This document shows, piece by piece, positions 37,565-47,119 of a DNA stretch of 64,000 bases. The notes beneath the pieces are model-generated. The model was not told the DNA's origin, ran no database searches, and worked only from the letters and a program-made list of their open reading frames with translations. Position 1 is the stretch's first letter; every line of letters begins with the position of its first letter. A program made the position numbers and the translations under genes. The stretch comes from Geobacteraceae bacterium. Its GTDB lineage: Bacteria; Desulfobacterota; Desulfuromonadia; Geobacterales; Pseudopelobacteraceae. The DNA lies in contig JAJTBI010000005.1 in assembly GCA_021286935.1 (NCBI GenBank), positions 21,822 to 85,821 of the forward strand, read 5' to 3'.

Positions 37565-37765
37565 ATGAATATTTTGGTGCTTTGCGTTTCAGGCGTGCTT
37601 GGCCACACACTTTTTATGTACTTATTCATTTTTGAACGGCATTTTGCATGGGCGGTAGATCGTAATTTATTGCCATTTAACCCCTTTTTTTTGCTAGTGC
37701 AGTATCAGCGTATATTAAGTAGTGGTGTCGATGTAGGTAAATTAGGCTTTGTGATGGACAGATGA
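37565..37765 (+). CDS. Small membrane protein, translationally coupled to a radical SAM gene
   Basis: 66 residues from ATG 37565, behind CGAGGAGC; an earlier ATG at 37544 has no such site. A hydrophobic N-terminal half (ILVLCVSGVLGHTLFMYLFIF) is followed by an aromatic, partly amphipathic stretch with NLLPFNPFFLLVQY. Its stop overlaps the next start by ATGA. No family is recognised. It could be a membrane tether for the radical SAM enzyme or, less likely, its peptide substrate. Confidence 0.6.
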   Translation: MNILVLCVSGVLGHTLFMYLFIFERHFAWAVDRNLLPFNPFFLLVQYQRILSSGVDVGKLGFVMDR

Positions 37766-38649
37766 CAGCTCTGCCCCCAATAACTCCCAAAGAACACCAT
37801 AATTATGTCGCTTTCTTCCTGACGTTGGCCTGTAACCTCGCCTGTCCTTACTGTATCAACTTACACAACAGCAATAATCGTTTTAATCAGGCTGATCGGC
37901 GAGCTCTGGATGTAGGAGACTGGATCAGGTCAGCCAACCGGCTTCTGTTGCGGGCTGATCTCCCTTTAACGCTCCAAGGTGGAGAACCGACGCTTTATCC
38001 AGGTTTTTACCGTTTCGTGAATGAGGTCAAGCCTGAACTGAAGATGGACCTTATGACCAACCTCATGTTTGATGTTAATGTGTTCATTAAGAATGTTCCA
38101 CTCTGGCGCTTCACTCGCGAGGCACCTTACGCCGCTATCCGGGTCAGTTATCATCCAGGTCAAAATGACATCGATGACCTGATTGTTAAAACCATAAAAC
38201 TTCGTGATGCCGGCTTTCGGGTCGGGCTGTACGGTATTGAACACCCCGATCCGCAGCTTCGCATGCATATTCAGGAAACGCAACGACGTTGCCTTGAGTT
38301 AGGACTTGATTTCAGGATGAAGGAGTTTCTGGGAGAGTATGGTGGGAAAATGTTCGGAACATTCAAATATGACAATTGTGCTACTGGGCAAACGATGCGT
38401 ACCTGCGTATGTCGCACAACTGAAATCATTGTTGATCCAGCAGGATATGTATATAAATGCCACGCCGATCTGTACAACGGAAGAGATCCGATAGCACATA
38501 TCCTTGATCCTGATTTCAACGAGAATTCCATTGACAAATTTAGGAGTTGTTCAAGTTTTGGAAGCTGCAACCCTTGTGATGTTAAGATCAAGACCAACCG
38601 CTTTCAGGTCTTCGGACATACCAGCGTGGAAATACGGGATATACGATGA
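37762..38649 (+). CDS. Radical SAM protein with Cys-rich C-terminus
   Basis: 295 residues. The 4Fe-4S/SAM cluster motif is C24-x3-C28-x2-C31 (CNLACPYC), followed by the GGEP motif in TLQGGEPTLYPG. The C-terminus carries further cysteines (CVCRTTE, YKCHADLY, CSSFGSCNPC), as expected for an auxiliary cluster of the SPASM/twitch type. It overlaps both neighbours by four bases. The substrate is unknown; relatives in surface-glycan loci are uncharacterised to my knowledge. Confidence 0.88.
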   Translation: MTALPPITPKEHHNYVAFFLTLACNLACPYCINLHNSNNRFNQADRRALDVGDWIRSANRLLLRADLPLTLQGGEPTLYPGFYRFVNEVKPELKMDLMTNLMFDVNVFIKNVPLWRFTREAPYAAIRVSYHPGQNDIDDLIVKTIKLRDAGFRVGLYGIEHPDPQLRMHIQETQRRCLELGLDFRMKEFLGEYGGKMFGTFKYDNCATGQTMRTCVCRTTEIIVDPAGYVYKCHADLYNGRDPIAHILDPDFNENSIDKFRSCSSFGSCNPCDVKIKTNRFQVFGHTSVEIRDIR

Positions 38650-39710
38650 AAAGTTTCAGTTTTGAGGGGCACAAGCTGATGTACCATCTGGACAGGGTTC
38701 AGGAGTACATGACCAAAGGAGACTGTTTTCCGCTCTATATTGAAGTCAGTCCTGTAGGTAGCTGTAACCACAGGTGTGTATTCTGTGCCTATGATTATAT
38801 TGGATACCCTAACCGCAAACTTGAAACAGTCAGGATGCTGGAGCTGATTGATGAGCTTGCGGAGTGCGGTTTGAGGAGTATGTTGTTTGCGGGCGAAGGT
38901 GAACCGCTGCTGCATCCGGATATTGTGCCGTTTGTTGCAAGGGCCAAGGAAAAGGGGATTGATGTCGGTCTGTTCACCAATGGACAATTACTTGATGCCC
39001 AAATGGCAGAGCAGCTTTTGCCGCTGTTGACATTTGTCCGTTTCAGCTTCAATGGCGGAGGCCGCGAAAATTATGCTGCTGTGCATTCGGTAAAAGCGGA
39101 TGTGCATGACAAGGTGGTGAATAATATCACAAAAGCGGTGGAACTGCGCAATTCCAATCGCTGGGCGGTTGATATTGGCAGCCAGTTTGTACTGTTACCG
39201 GAAAATATCGCATTTCTTGAAACTGCAACGGAAATTCTCAAATGTTGCGGTGTTGACTATCTGTGCATAAAGCCTTTCATGCAGCGTGTATCACAGACAT
39301 ATCAACTGAATAATCAATTTCAACTGCAGGAAATAGACGCCACACTGGCCAAGGCAGAAAGGCGTTCCGACAGCACCTTCTCTGTGCTTGCAAGACGCAA
39401 CACTTTTCAGAACTACGGCAAGCGCAGTTATGACCACTGCTTCGGAACTAGTTTCATTACAGTACTTAATTCGGCAGGTGTCATCAGTAGCTGCCTGCCT
39501 TACTGGGAGCTTGAGGATTTCGCCTATGGCTCGATTTATCTGCATAGTTTTCGTGAAATCTGGAACTCTGAAAAACGCATAAAGATAAAGGACTTTCTTG
39601 AAAACAGAATTGATGTGCATGCATGTCCTGCCAGTTGCCGCCCTGATGCAACTAATAGTTTCTTGTGCGATATCAGGCACCCGCAAGTCAAGCATATCAA
39701 TTTTATATGA
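38646..39710 (+). CDS. Radical SAM/SPASM-type protein
   Basis: 354 residues. Cluster motif C40-x3-C44-x2-C47 (CNHRCVFC), GGEP variant AGEGEPLLHPD, and a C-terminal segment CPASCRPDATN with further Cys near FGTSFITVLNSAGVISSCLP. It is a paralogue of the gene at 47120: both open with about 25 residues before the same layout, share DVGLFTNG and end in CP-x2-CR-xD. Starts within the stop of the previous gene. Probably acts on the same glycan or peptide as its neighbours. Confidence 0.88.
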   Translation: MKSFSFEGHKLMYHLDRVQEYMTKGDCFPLYIEVSPVGSCNHRCVFCAYDYIGYPNRKLETVRMLELIDELAECGLRSMLFAGEGEPLLHPDIVPFVARAKEKGIDVGLFTNGQLLDAQMAEQLLPLLTFVRFSFNGGGRENYAAVHSVKADVHDKVVNNITKAVELRNSNRWAVDIGSQFVLLPENIAFLETATEILKCCGVDYLCIKPFMQRVSQTYQLNNQFQLQEIDATLAKAERRSDSTFSVLARRNTFQNYGKRSYDHCFGTSFITVLNSAGVISSCLPYWELEDFAYGSIYLHSFREIWNSEKRIKIKDFLENRIDVHACPASCRPDATNSFLCDIRHPQVKHINFI

Positions 39711-39737
39711 TTTAATTCTGGAAAGATCGGCGGGGGA

Positions 39738-41222
39738 ATGTCTAAGATCCTGTTCATAGAGTCCGACTTGCGTAATGAAAAACTGGGCATCATGTACCTG
39801 TCGGCCTCGCTGCTGAATGCAGGGCATGAAACCAGGCTCTGCTGGCTGGAGAGAGAATCTATTGATGAAGTTATTGCTGATTTCAGGCCGGATTATCTGG
39901 CCGTAAGTCTGGTAACAGGCGCTCACCGTTCCATACTGTCTCTTACAGAAAACTTAAAGAAACAATATCATCTCAAGGTTATTGCCGGCGGCCCCCATGC
40001 GACCTTTTTTGCTGACAGCATCCCGCTTGAGACTGCTGACTATATTGTGGTCGGACCGGGAGAACAGGCCATTGTTGATATTGTTGAAGGCAGGACTGGC
40101 GAGCGCGTCATGAGATATCCACTGGCGGACCTTGAAAAGCTTGTCTTCCCGGATCGGGCGTTGTTCTATCGCTATCCAGAATTCCGCGACAATCCGATGA
40201 AAAATATCATTACTTGCCGTGATTGCCCCTACTCCTGCAGCTACTGTTATAATCATACCTGGAAGCAGATGTTCAGCGGCCAGCCGCATTTTCTTCAGAA
40301 GCTCAGTGTTGATCGTGTATTGGAAGAAATAGCGAAGCTGCGAAGTGTATATCCGCTTCGGCAGGTGCTGTTCATAGATGACAATTTTCTGTTTGACCGT
40401 GGCTGGATTGAGGGGTTCTGCAAACGTTATACGACTGAAATCGGCCTGCCGTTTCTCTGCAGTTTTAGCCTCAATCTGCTCGATGAAGGAATTGTCGTGC
40501 TGCTAAAAGAGGCAGGCTTGTTCATGGTCAATTTTGCTTTAGAATCAGCGGATCCGGCTGTACAGTGTGAGATACTGAATCGCGGACATGTGAGAAATGA
40601 CCAGGTCATAGCCGGAATAGAGCTGATGCGGAAATACGGGATCAAATGCCGCATGCAGAACATGATCGGCCTGCCGGTCAGGGACTCTCTGGCTGACGCC
40701 TTGAATACGCTGGAGTTCAACAGGCTGAACAGGGTGGATGACAGCTGGGTATCCATCTTCCAGCCCTACCCGAACACACGTATGGCAGAGTACTGCGCCA
40801 GGAACGGATTTATCCCTGATGACGGTGAGTCATATGCGGACAGCTTTTTTGCTAAATCCTGCCTTCAGATTGATCATGCTGATGAAATAGCCAGGTTGCA
40901 GAAGTGGTGGTATTTTGTGATCAGGTACAATCTGCCCGAATATACAATTCATAAGCTTCTTAAAATCAGGCTGACAGAGGCACAGGGAGAGGCACTTCAA
41001 AAACTGCGGTTCGAGTATTCTCGTTGCTACCTGTATGGGCTGGATATTGACAATCCACTACTGATACATGACTTCCGACAGCTGTCCGCACAACATGGGG
41101 AAAAAGCCGTTTTCAAAAGACTTGAAGGATTTGTCCGGCGATTTGGTATCGGGGCTGGGCTTGTTGATATAATGCTCGGACTGGAGTTGCCGGATTCGAT
41201 CAATGGATTGGACAATCTATGA
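39738..41222 (+). CDS. Radical SAM protein with N-terminal B12-binding-type domain
   Basis: 494 residues. About 1-130 has the Rossmann-like cobalamin-binding layout (ILFIESDLRNEKLGIMYLSASL; VIAGGPHATF; VVGPGEQAIVDI) without the DxHxxG motif, as is usual for B12 radical SAM enzymes. The cluster motif is C163-x3-C167-x2-C170 (CPYSCSYC). The C-terminus is helical. Enzymes of this class often methylate unactivated carbon or phosphorus. Paralogous in architecture to 45650. Its stop overlaps the next gene by ATGA. Confidence 0.88.
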   Translation: MSKILFIESDLRNEKLGIMYLSASLLNAGHETRLCWLERESIDEVIADFRPDYLAVSLVTGAHRSILSLTENLKKQYHLKVIAGGPHATFFADSIPLETADYIVVGPGEQAIVDIVEGRTGERVMRYPLADLEKLVFPDRALFYRYPEFRDNPMKNIITCRDCPYSCSYCYNHTWKQMFSGQPHFLQKLSVDRVLEEIAKLRSVYPLRQVLFIDDNFLFDRGWIEGFCKRYTTEIGLPFLCSFSLNLLDEGIVVLLKEAGLFMVNFALESADPAVQCEILNRGHVRNDQVIAGIELMRKYGIKCRMQNMIGLPVRDSLADALNTLEFNRLNRVDDSWVSIFQPYPNTRMAEYCARNGFIPDDGESYADSFFAKSCLQIDHADEIARLQKWWYFVIRYNLPEYTIHKLLKIRLTEAQGEALQKLRFEYSRCYLYGLDIDNPLLIHDFRQLSAQHGEKAVFKRLEGFVRRFGIGAGLVDIMLGLELPDSINGLDNL

Positions 41223-42160
41223 AAACCAAAGTTCTGATCATCAAGATGGGGTACTCTGAAACATTGGACCAGGAGATCGGCAAAGTACCGAGCCTGGGTG
41301 ATGTGCTGCGCACAACGCCTATATTGTGGGGACTCAGGGAAAAATTCCCGGAGTGCCATGTTACCTGGCTGACGTCGGAACAGTCAGAACCGCTCTTGAG
41401 AGGCAATGGCTTGATTGACAGAATTCTGGTATGGGACGAGTTTGTGCCATTTCAGCTTATGCGTGAAAAATTTGATGTGCTTGTCAACCTTGAAAAAGTG
41501 CCAGGGGTTGCGGCGCTGGCAGACATGATCGATGCCTGGACCCGCTACGGTTTTCGTTTTGATAGTACGGAGGGTTCCTATCATTGCTATGAGCGAGGCA
41601 TGAGCTTCATAAGTTATATCAACGACAAAAAGGACGGGAAAAAAACTGGAGAACTGTGGCAGAAGATGTTGATCGAGATGATCGGTGTGGAGTGGAAGTC
41701 ACAGGAGTATATTCTTGGATACCGCCCCTGTAATGAGGAGTGCTTTGATGTTGGCCTGAACTACATGGCCGGTTCCAAGTGGCCGACTAAAATGATGTCG
41801 AAGCAGAAATGGGACCAGCTTGCAGAACTGTTGAAGCGGCAGGGGTACAAGGTTTCTTTTCAACAGGGACTTCAGGATTTGCATGAATACATTGACTGGA
41901 TCAATTCGTGCAAAATTATCATCTCTCAGGATAGTCTTGGAGTACATCTGGCCCTGGCCCTGGACAAGAACCTTGTCGGGCTTTATGGTCCGACAGACCC
42001 CACGGAAATCTTTCTTTACAGGCGTGGGAAGCATGTGATAGCCGGCACGAAGTGCCCCCACATGCCATGTTACAGCCCAAGCTGTTTGAACGGAATGGAT
42101 TGCATGGAGAATCTCGACCTGTCTTGCATTGTAGAGGCGTGCGTGGCGTTGCATGGCTAG
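41219..42160 (+). CDS. Glycosyltransferase family 9 (heptosyltransferase-like)
   Basis: 313 residues of GT-B type. GT9 marks: the N-terminal IIKMG and GDVLRTTPILWGLRE, and the C-terminal donor site SQDSLGVHLALALDKNLVGLYGPTDP, where S/D and the G-x-T-DP are typical. Cys-rich tail (CPHMPCYSPSCLNGMDC) is unusual for GT9 and may bind metal, as seen in some family members. It likely adds a sugar in the locus glycan; not necessarily a heptose. Confidence 0.88.
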   Translation: MKTKVLIIKMGYSETLDQEIGKVPSLGDVLRTTPILWGLREKFPECHVTWLTSEQSEPLLRGNGLIDRILVWDEFVPFQLMREKFDVLVNLEKVPGVAALADMIDAWTRYGFRFDSTEGSYHCYERGMSFISYINDKKDGKKTGELWQKMLIEMIGVEWKSQEYILGYRPCNEECFDVGLNYMAGSKWPTKMMSKQKWDQLAELLKRQGYKVSFQQGLQDLHEYIDWINSCKIIISQDSLGVHLALALDKNLVGLYGPTDPTEIFLYRRGKHVIAGTKCPHMPCYSPSCLNGMDCMENLDLSCIVEACVALHG

Positions 42161-42210
42161 CGCTAACAATTCATTCAAGCTCTTTCCCGTCATATACCCG
42201 AGATCATCAG

Positions 42211-43500
42211 ATGTCTGATGCCATGCCACATTACCGTCATACGCCAGAAACTCTTTGCAGTGGGCCGCTTGATCTGGAGGGAATCTGTTTGCTGAAGCAG
42301 ATCTTCGGACTACAGCCGATACCTGATCAAGAGCTGGCGGATATGCACCGTGCGCTTATTCAGGCAGTTTCGGCAGCAGCCTCCCGTAAGCGTATCCAGA
42401 AGCAGGCAGTTTTTGTTTCAGATCTGCCAATGTCAAGGGAAGCCAAGCTGGCATATGGACTGAAGCGGAATGGCTGGGATACGATACTACTGCATAGCGG
42501 AACAGCCTCTTTCAAAGCACCAGAATATTTCAGCCAAGTTTTCCAATACAACTCGCCGCTGGAGGCGCTCTGTATTGCGCATACATTGTCCCCGGCAGTC
42601 TTTCATCTGTTTTCCAGGTGGGATTTTTCAACCTCATCTGCATTTATCGTCTACCGGCCCGGCAAAGTCGTCTTTGACGATTACGATGTTATGGCCGGCA
42701 TGGTAAAACTGCCTGCGCTGACAGACCATCAGTTTGCCCAGTATCACCTAGAGCGTTTTTGCCTGGAAAATGCCGATGGTCTGTGCTGCAGAAGCCTGGA
42801 AACCCAATATGCAAAACGGCACCTGGGCTATGTTTACAGGGGACGCAGGATTTTTTTCACTGATTACTGCTGGGACTATTTTTCTGTTGGCAGGCGGGAA
42901 ACAAAGAAAAGTGAATATCTCTGCATTGCTAATGTGGGCAACCTGTACGTGGACCCGGACGCCGGTATTGGTGAAGCCGCTAATTACCATCTGCAGGTCG
43001 CCATTGAACTTTCGGACGGATCTATTTGCAGCACCTTGTATAAAGCCAACCTTACCGGCAAGCTGGCTCACTATCTGGGCAACATCTTATTAAAAAATAC
43101 ACGGATCGAATTCAAAGAACTGCCGTATGAAACTTTGATAAAAGAGTTGCAAGAGCGCCATCATGCCGGCCTGATCTGTGCTCCACCTGGCATTGCCGAA
43201 ACAAGTCAGGAAATATATACACAGAAGAAGCGAGTTTATTCCATCGGGAACAAGGCTTTTGATTACATAGATGCCGGGCTGGTCATTATCATGGATCAGG
43301 AGAACAAATTTCTGTGCTGGTTGGTCAAACGTTATCATGTGCTGGTTGACTTCGGTTTTTTTATCAAAAATCATGCGAAATATGCCGGAGTAATCCGCGA
43401 CTATGTCCAATCTTATCAGGAAGAGCTGGCAAAAACCTCCATGAAACTGGCGGTTGCCGGTCAGGCACCCAGATTGATCAGATTTTATGAGCAGCTTTAG
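42211..43500 (+). CDS. Unknown protein, possible GT-B glycosyltransferase
   Basis: 429 residues from ATG 42211; the frame stays open upstream into the GT9 gene and the ribosome site is weak, so the start is uncertain. The N-terminal half has Rossmann-like strands (KQAVFVSDLPMSREAKLAYGLK, shown as 72-93) and the middle IVYRPGKVVFDDYDVMAG. The end has YSIGNKAFDYIDAGLVIIMDQ, a shape similar to the donor site of GT4 enzymes where a glycosyltransferase would hold NKxFEYmaaG. No exact family is recognised. Its 3' end overlaps the next gene by 14 bases. Confidence 0.7.
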   Translation: MSDAMPHYRHTPETLCSGPLDLEGICLLKQIFGLQPIPDQELADMHRALIQAVSAAASRKRIQKQAVFVSDLPMSREAKLAYGLKRNGWDTILLHSGTASFKAPEYFSQVFQYNSPLEALCIAHTLSPAVFHLFSRWDFSTSSAFIVYRPGKVVFDDYDVMAGMVKLPALTDHQFAQYHLERFCLENADGLCCRSLETQYAKRHLGYVYRGRRIFFTDYCWDYFSVGRRETKKSEYLCIANVGNLYVDPDAGIGEAANYHLQVAIELSDGSICSTLYKANLTGKLAHYLGNILLKNTRIEFKELPYETLIKELQERHHAGLICAPPGIAETSQEIYTQKKRVYSIGNKAFDYIDAGLVIIMDQENKFLCWLVKRYHVLVDFGFFIKNHAKYAGVIRDYVQSYQEELAKTSMKLAVAGQAPRLIRFYEQL

Positions 43501-44569
43501 TCATACATTCAGGGTTCTGTCCATTGGCCGTGATGATGCCGAGTATGAGCGTCTCTTTGCCGAAACCGTAAAAGGGCAGAGCGTCTTCAATAGCCCCGAT
43601 TATCTGAAGGCCGCATTGATCGGCGAAGGCTACCCAGTCTGTGTAATGGTCTATTCGGAGCAGGGGCGGTTTGCCATGTGCACCTATGTAGTCAGGCGCA
43701 TCAACGATTTGACCTGCTTCCATGATTTGAATATGGAAGTCCGGGATATTATCTCGCCGTACGAGTATTCGTCCATTCTGAGCAATGCGTCAGATGAAAT
43801 GGACTATGACCGACTTACCGAAAGATTATTTGATTCGGTTGCGGAGTATTGCAGAGGCAATAACATCGTCTCGGAGTTTGTCAGGTTTGACCCGTTCCTG
43901 TCGGAAGCCGGCAAGTTCTCCGGTAGCTATAATGTCAAGAAGAGCTGCGATAACATATACATAGACTTGGCAAAGCCGGAGGGTGAAATCTTCGGTGAAT
44001 TGCACTCTTCCGTAAGAAAGAACCTGAATACCGCCTGGACGGCTGGACTGAGCTTCTCGCAGGTCGAGGCCGACAGCGGCAATATCGACCGCTTCACCGG
44101 CCTGTACCATGAGACTATGCAGCGACGCTCAGCCAAGAGTTATTTTTATTTTTCCTCGACGTACTTCCACGCTTTGCTGACTGGGTGTGAGGATGCTTCG
44201 TTATTTTTCGTATCAGACAGTGAAAAGCAGCCTGTTTCGGCCTCGATTTTGCTCCACCGTCACGGGGGGGCTTACCATCATCTGACCGGCTATGCCGCTA
44301 GTTGCCAGCATGCAAGGCCCAACGACCTGATGGTCTGCTCATTGAGCAAATGGTGCAAGGAACAATCTTTCAGCTATTTGCATCTCGGAGGAGGGGCCGC
44401 TTCCATCTGTGACTTCAAGGGAAAGTTTTCCAGGTCCAGAGTTCCCTATTATGTTGGTCGGCGCATCCACAATCTTGATTTTTATCGGCAGCTCTGCAAG
44501 ATAAGGCAAGATAAGGATGGCATTGATCCAGACTCTGAATTCTTCCCACTTTACAGGATCGGGAGTTGA
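43487..44569 (+). CDS. FemAB/GNAT-like acyltransferase
   Basis: 360 residues with the tandem-GNAT layout of FemAB-type proteins: the N-terminal half with MVYSEQGRFAMCTYVVRR and the C-terminal half with SVRKNLNTAWTAGLSF, then LMVCSLSKWCKEQSFSYLHLGGG. Family members transfer an aminoacyl or acyl group to an amine. It is followed three bases later by a DegT aminotransferase, so acylation of the amino sugar made by that enzyme is the natural guess. Overlaps the preceding gene by 14 bases. Confidence 0.85.
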   Translation: MSSFSHTFRVLSIGRDDAEYERLFAETVKGQSVFNSPDYLKAALIGEGYPVCVMVYSEQGRFAMCTYVVRRINDLTCFHDLNMEVRDIISPYEYSSILSNASDEMDYDRLTERLFDSVAEYCRGNNIVSEFVRFDPFLSEAGKFSGSYNVKKSCDNIYIDLAKPEGEIFGELHSSVRKNLNTAWTAGLSFSQVEADSGNIDRFTGLYHETMQRRSAKSYFYFSSTYFHALLTGCEDASLFFVSDSEKQPVSASILLHRHGGAYHHLTGYAASCQHARPNDLMVCSLSKWCKEQSFSYLHLGGGAASICDFKGKFSRSRVPYYVGRRIHNLDFYRQLCKIRQDKDGIDPDSEFFPLYRIGS

Positions 44570-44572
44570 AGT

Positions 44573-45646
44573 ATGAACAGGGTGATTCCGCATACGATAC
44601 CTTCGTTTGACAACCGGGAGGCGGCGGCACTTGCAGAAATACTGGCCGGCAAGATGGTCAATGAGGGTGAGTTGGCCGCCTATCTGGCGGCAAAAACAGC
44701 GCAAATGGCGGGTGGTCTTGGTGGTGTGCCGACCAGCACCGGTACGCTTGGTCTACATCTAGCGCTAAAGACGCTTGGTATTTCTGAAAGTCAGGACGAG
44801 GTCATCATCCCTGATTTTGCCTGTCGCTGCCTGTATGACTGCGTAAAGATGGCTGGCGGGACTCCGGTGTTTTGCGACATCAATCTGGACGACTACAGTC
44901 TGGAGATTGAATCGGTTCGCTCTAGGCTGAACAGTAGCAGCAAAGCTGTCATCCTTCCACACATGTTTGGCTGTCCAGCAAATATTGACGCCTTCCTCAG
45001 CTTGGATATGCCACTGATTGAAGACTGTGCCCATGCCCTCGGGGCCTCCTATCGCGGAATGCCGGCCGGCTCTTTTGGAAAGCTGGCAGTGTTCAGTTAC
45101 GAAGGGAGCAAGTTGGTCGCAGCCGGCGAAGGGGGCTGCGTATCGGCAAATGGGCCGCAAATGCTTGATGCGCTGCAGACGCTTCGTTACGGGCTCATCG
45201 GCAGCCACGCATACCACTACCGGCTGAGCGACCTGATTGCGGCAATAGCCCTTGTACAGCTGGATAAATTGCCGGGCATGATAGACAAACGCCGGCGCAT
45301 AGCCCGGATATACAACAGCGAATTGAGCCGTCTGGAACAGCTGGGATTTATCAGAAGGCCGGCCTCATTCAATGAGCGTGCAAGTTCCTGCTATCGATAT
45401 GTTATCATCTGTGCCGCTAACTCCTCGGCACTGGTCAGTTATGCCAACGAGTGCGGAATACTGATCCGGAACCCGCTCCCCTCCGGTCTGCTTTCGTGGT
45501 CATATCCGCATGATGGCGCAGATAACATGAATTCACGTATCCTGGCAGAGAGAGGTGCTTCACTGCCGATCACCCCGGATATGTCGGATGAAGATATCTT
45601 TAGTGTTGTGAAACTGCTGTATACATTTCACGACCTATCGGAGTAG
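44573..45646 (+). CDS. DegT/DnrJ/EryC1/StrS aminotransferase (first of three)
   Basis: PLP enzyme of 357 residues that typically converts a keto sugar nucleotide to an amino sugar. The PLP-binding Lys is K180 in FSYEGSKLVAAGEGG; the Asp pairing with the ring N is in PLIEDCAHALGASYRG (D151). It is a shorter, more divergent member than the two others in this window. Sits between the acyltransferase and a B12-type radical SAM gene with gaps of three bases each. Confidence 0.93.
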   Translation: MNRVIPHTIPSFDNREAAALAEILAGKMVNEGELAAYLAAKTAQMAGGLGGVPTSTGTLGLHLALKTLGISESQDEVIIPDFACRCLYDCVKMAGGTPVFCDINLDDYSLEIESVRSRLNSSSKAVILPHMFGCPANIDAFLSLDMPLIEDCAHALGASYRGMPAGSFGKLAVFSYEGSKLVAAGEGGCVSANGPQMLDALQTLRYGLIGSHAYHYRLSDLIAAIALVQLDKLPGMIDKRRRIARIYNSELSRLEQLGFIRRPASFNERASSCYRYVIICAANSSALVSYANECGILIRNPLPSGLLSWSYPHDGADNMNSRILAERGASLPITPDMSDEDIFSVVKLLYTFHDLSE

Positions 45647-45649
45647 CCT

Positions 45650-47098
45650 TTGAAAACATTGTTATTCATAATTCCTAATAGTCGCTGGTTCTCAGCAGCA
45701 GGGTGGGAACTATATCCATACAATGTCTGTTTGCTGGCGGCAATTCTCAGACGTCATTATCATGTCAAAATACTGGACTGCAATGCTGATAATCTGCAGA
45801 TGGAAAAGGCTCTGGTAAAAATTGCAGATCTTAATCCTGATTTTATCGGCATATCCTGTCTTGCCGTAGAATATTCCATCCATGCCCATGCTCTTGCAAA
45901 GGGGATAAAGAAATGCTTGCCTTGTACTCCCATAATTCTTGGAGGAGTGTACTGTACGCTTATGCCGGAACATGCCATGAAAAACCCGGACATTGATTAT
46001 TGCGTGTTGGGAGAAGGCGAACAGGTACTGGGTGAACTTCTGAAGTGTCTGGGGGATGCCGTTTTGCCGGATAGCATGGATGGCGTGGCTTACAGAATAA
46101 ACGGGGAACTGATAATTAAGCCTCAGCGTAGCTTTATTCAGGACTTGGACGCACTTCCGTTTCCGGCACTGGACCTTATCGATTTTAAGAAGTATTGCTA
46201 CTCGGATGAAAAATTCAGTTTTACCGATACGCGGGATGCGACACCTGTCGCTAAAATTTACACTTCAAGGGGATGCCCTGCGGGATGCAACTTTTGTGCG
46301 GTTGAGCATATTGCCGGGCATAAATTCAGATGCCGCTCGGTGGACAACGTACTGGACGAGATACAGTACCTGATAAGTGAATACGGCGTCAGGGAAATAG
46401 TATTTTATGATGATAACCTGATATTTGACCGGCAGCGGGCCAAACAACTCTTTCGCGGCATGATCGAACGTGGTTTCAATATCCAGTTCAAGCCGGCCAA
46501 CATAGCTGTTTATAGGCTTGATAAGGAGTTGCTCGACCTGATGAAGGCTGCCGGATGCACTACATTGATATTTGCCGTAGAGTCTGGTTGCAACAGGGTG
46601 CTGAGAGAAATAATGGGCAAGCCGCTCTCTGTCGAAAATGTCCCGGAAATAGTCAGTTATGCTCTTCAGCTTGGATTCCGATGTGCCGCCCTTTTTGTCA
46701 TTGGCAATCCGGGTGAAAGCTGGGATGAGATACGACAAACCATGCGGTTTGCAGAAAGCCTTGAAATATATTGCCATTTTTCAATTGCAACGCCATTGCC
46801 GAAAACAAGGCTATATTATGAGTCATTGGGGCGAAACTATCTGGTCAATGATTTCAGCTTTGAATCAGGAGCAGGCTGCTCGCGGGGCTGGCTGCTGACT
46901 GACCAGTTTGCACCGTTTGACTTGGAAATGCTGAGAGTATACGAATGGGATCGCATAAACTTCAGTTCCCCTGAAAAAAGGCAACGGTCGGCTGAATTTT
47001 TCAAGGTGTCGCCAGAGGAAGTGGAACAGTTTGCCAGAAATGCTCGCGTGGCGGTTCAAAAGAGGTATGTGGTTGATCAGAACAAGCGGCTTGCGTGA
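45650..47098 (+). CDS. B12-binding-type radical SAM protein
   Basis: 482 residues from TTG 45650 (GGAG upstream). The N-terminal cobalamin-type domain (about 1-140) has GGVYCTLMPEHAM and CVLGEGEQVLGELL. The cluster motif is C209-x3-C213-x2-C216 (CPAGCNFC). The remainder (DDNLIFDRQRAKQLFRGM) is the standard Elp3-like barrel. Same architecture as 39738 with different sequence. Predicted: cobalamin-dependent C-methylation or related rearrangement in the locus product. Confidence 0.9.
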   Translation: MKTLLFIIPNSRWFSAAGWELYPYNVCLLAAILRRHYHVKILDCNADNLQMEKALVKIADLNPDFIGISCLAVEYSIHAHALAKGIKKCLPCTPIILGGVYCTLMPEHAMKNPDIDYCVLGEGEQVLGELLKCLGDAVLPDSMDGVAYRINGELIIKPQRSFIQDLDALPFPALDLIDFKKYCYSDEKFSFTDTRDATPVAKIYTSRGCPAGCNFCAVEHIAGHKFRCRSVDNVLDEIQYLISEYGVREIVFYDDNLIFDRQRAKQLFRGMIERGFNIQFKPANIAVYRLDKELLDLMKAAGCTTLIFAVESGCNRVLREIMGKPLSVENVPEIVSYALQLGFRCAALFVIGNPGESWDEIRQTMRFAESLEIYCHFSIATPLPKTRLYYESLGRNYLVNDFSFESGAGCSRGWLLTDQFAPFDLEMLRVYEWDRINFSSPEKRQRSAEFFKVSPEEVEQFARNARVAVQKRYVVDQNKRLA

Positions 47099-47119
47099 GC
47101 GTTGAACGGAGACGGCTAT

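Noticed and set aside
37762..39710. Classical RiPP cluster with the radical SAM genes
   Set aside because: No leader-core precursor, no RRE domain and no peptidase gene; the many sugar enzymes make a glycan locus the better reading.
42052..42210. N-terminal extension of the unknown protein into the GT9 gene
   Set aside because: This stretch lies in the coding region of GT9 in another frame and has no signal or motif; the start at 42211 is simpler.
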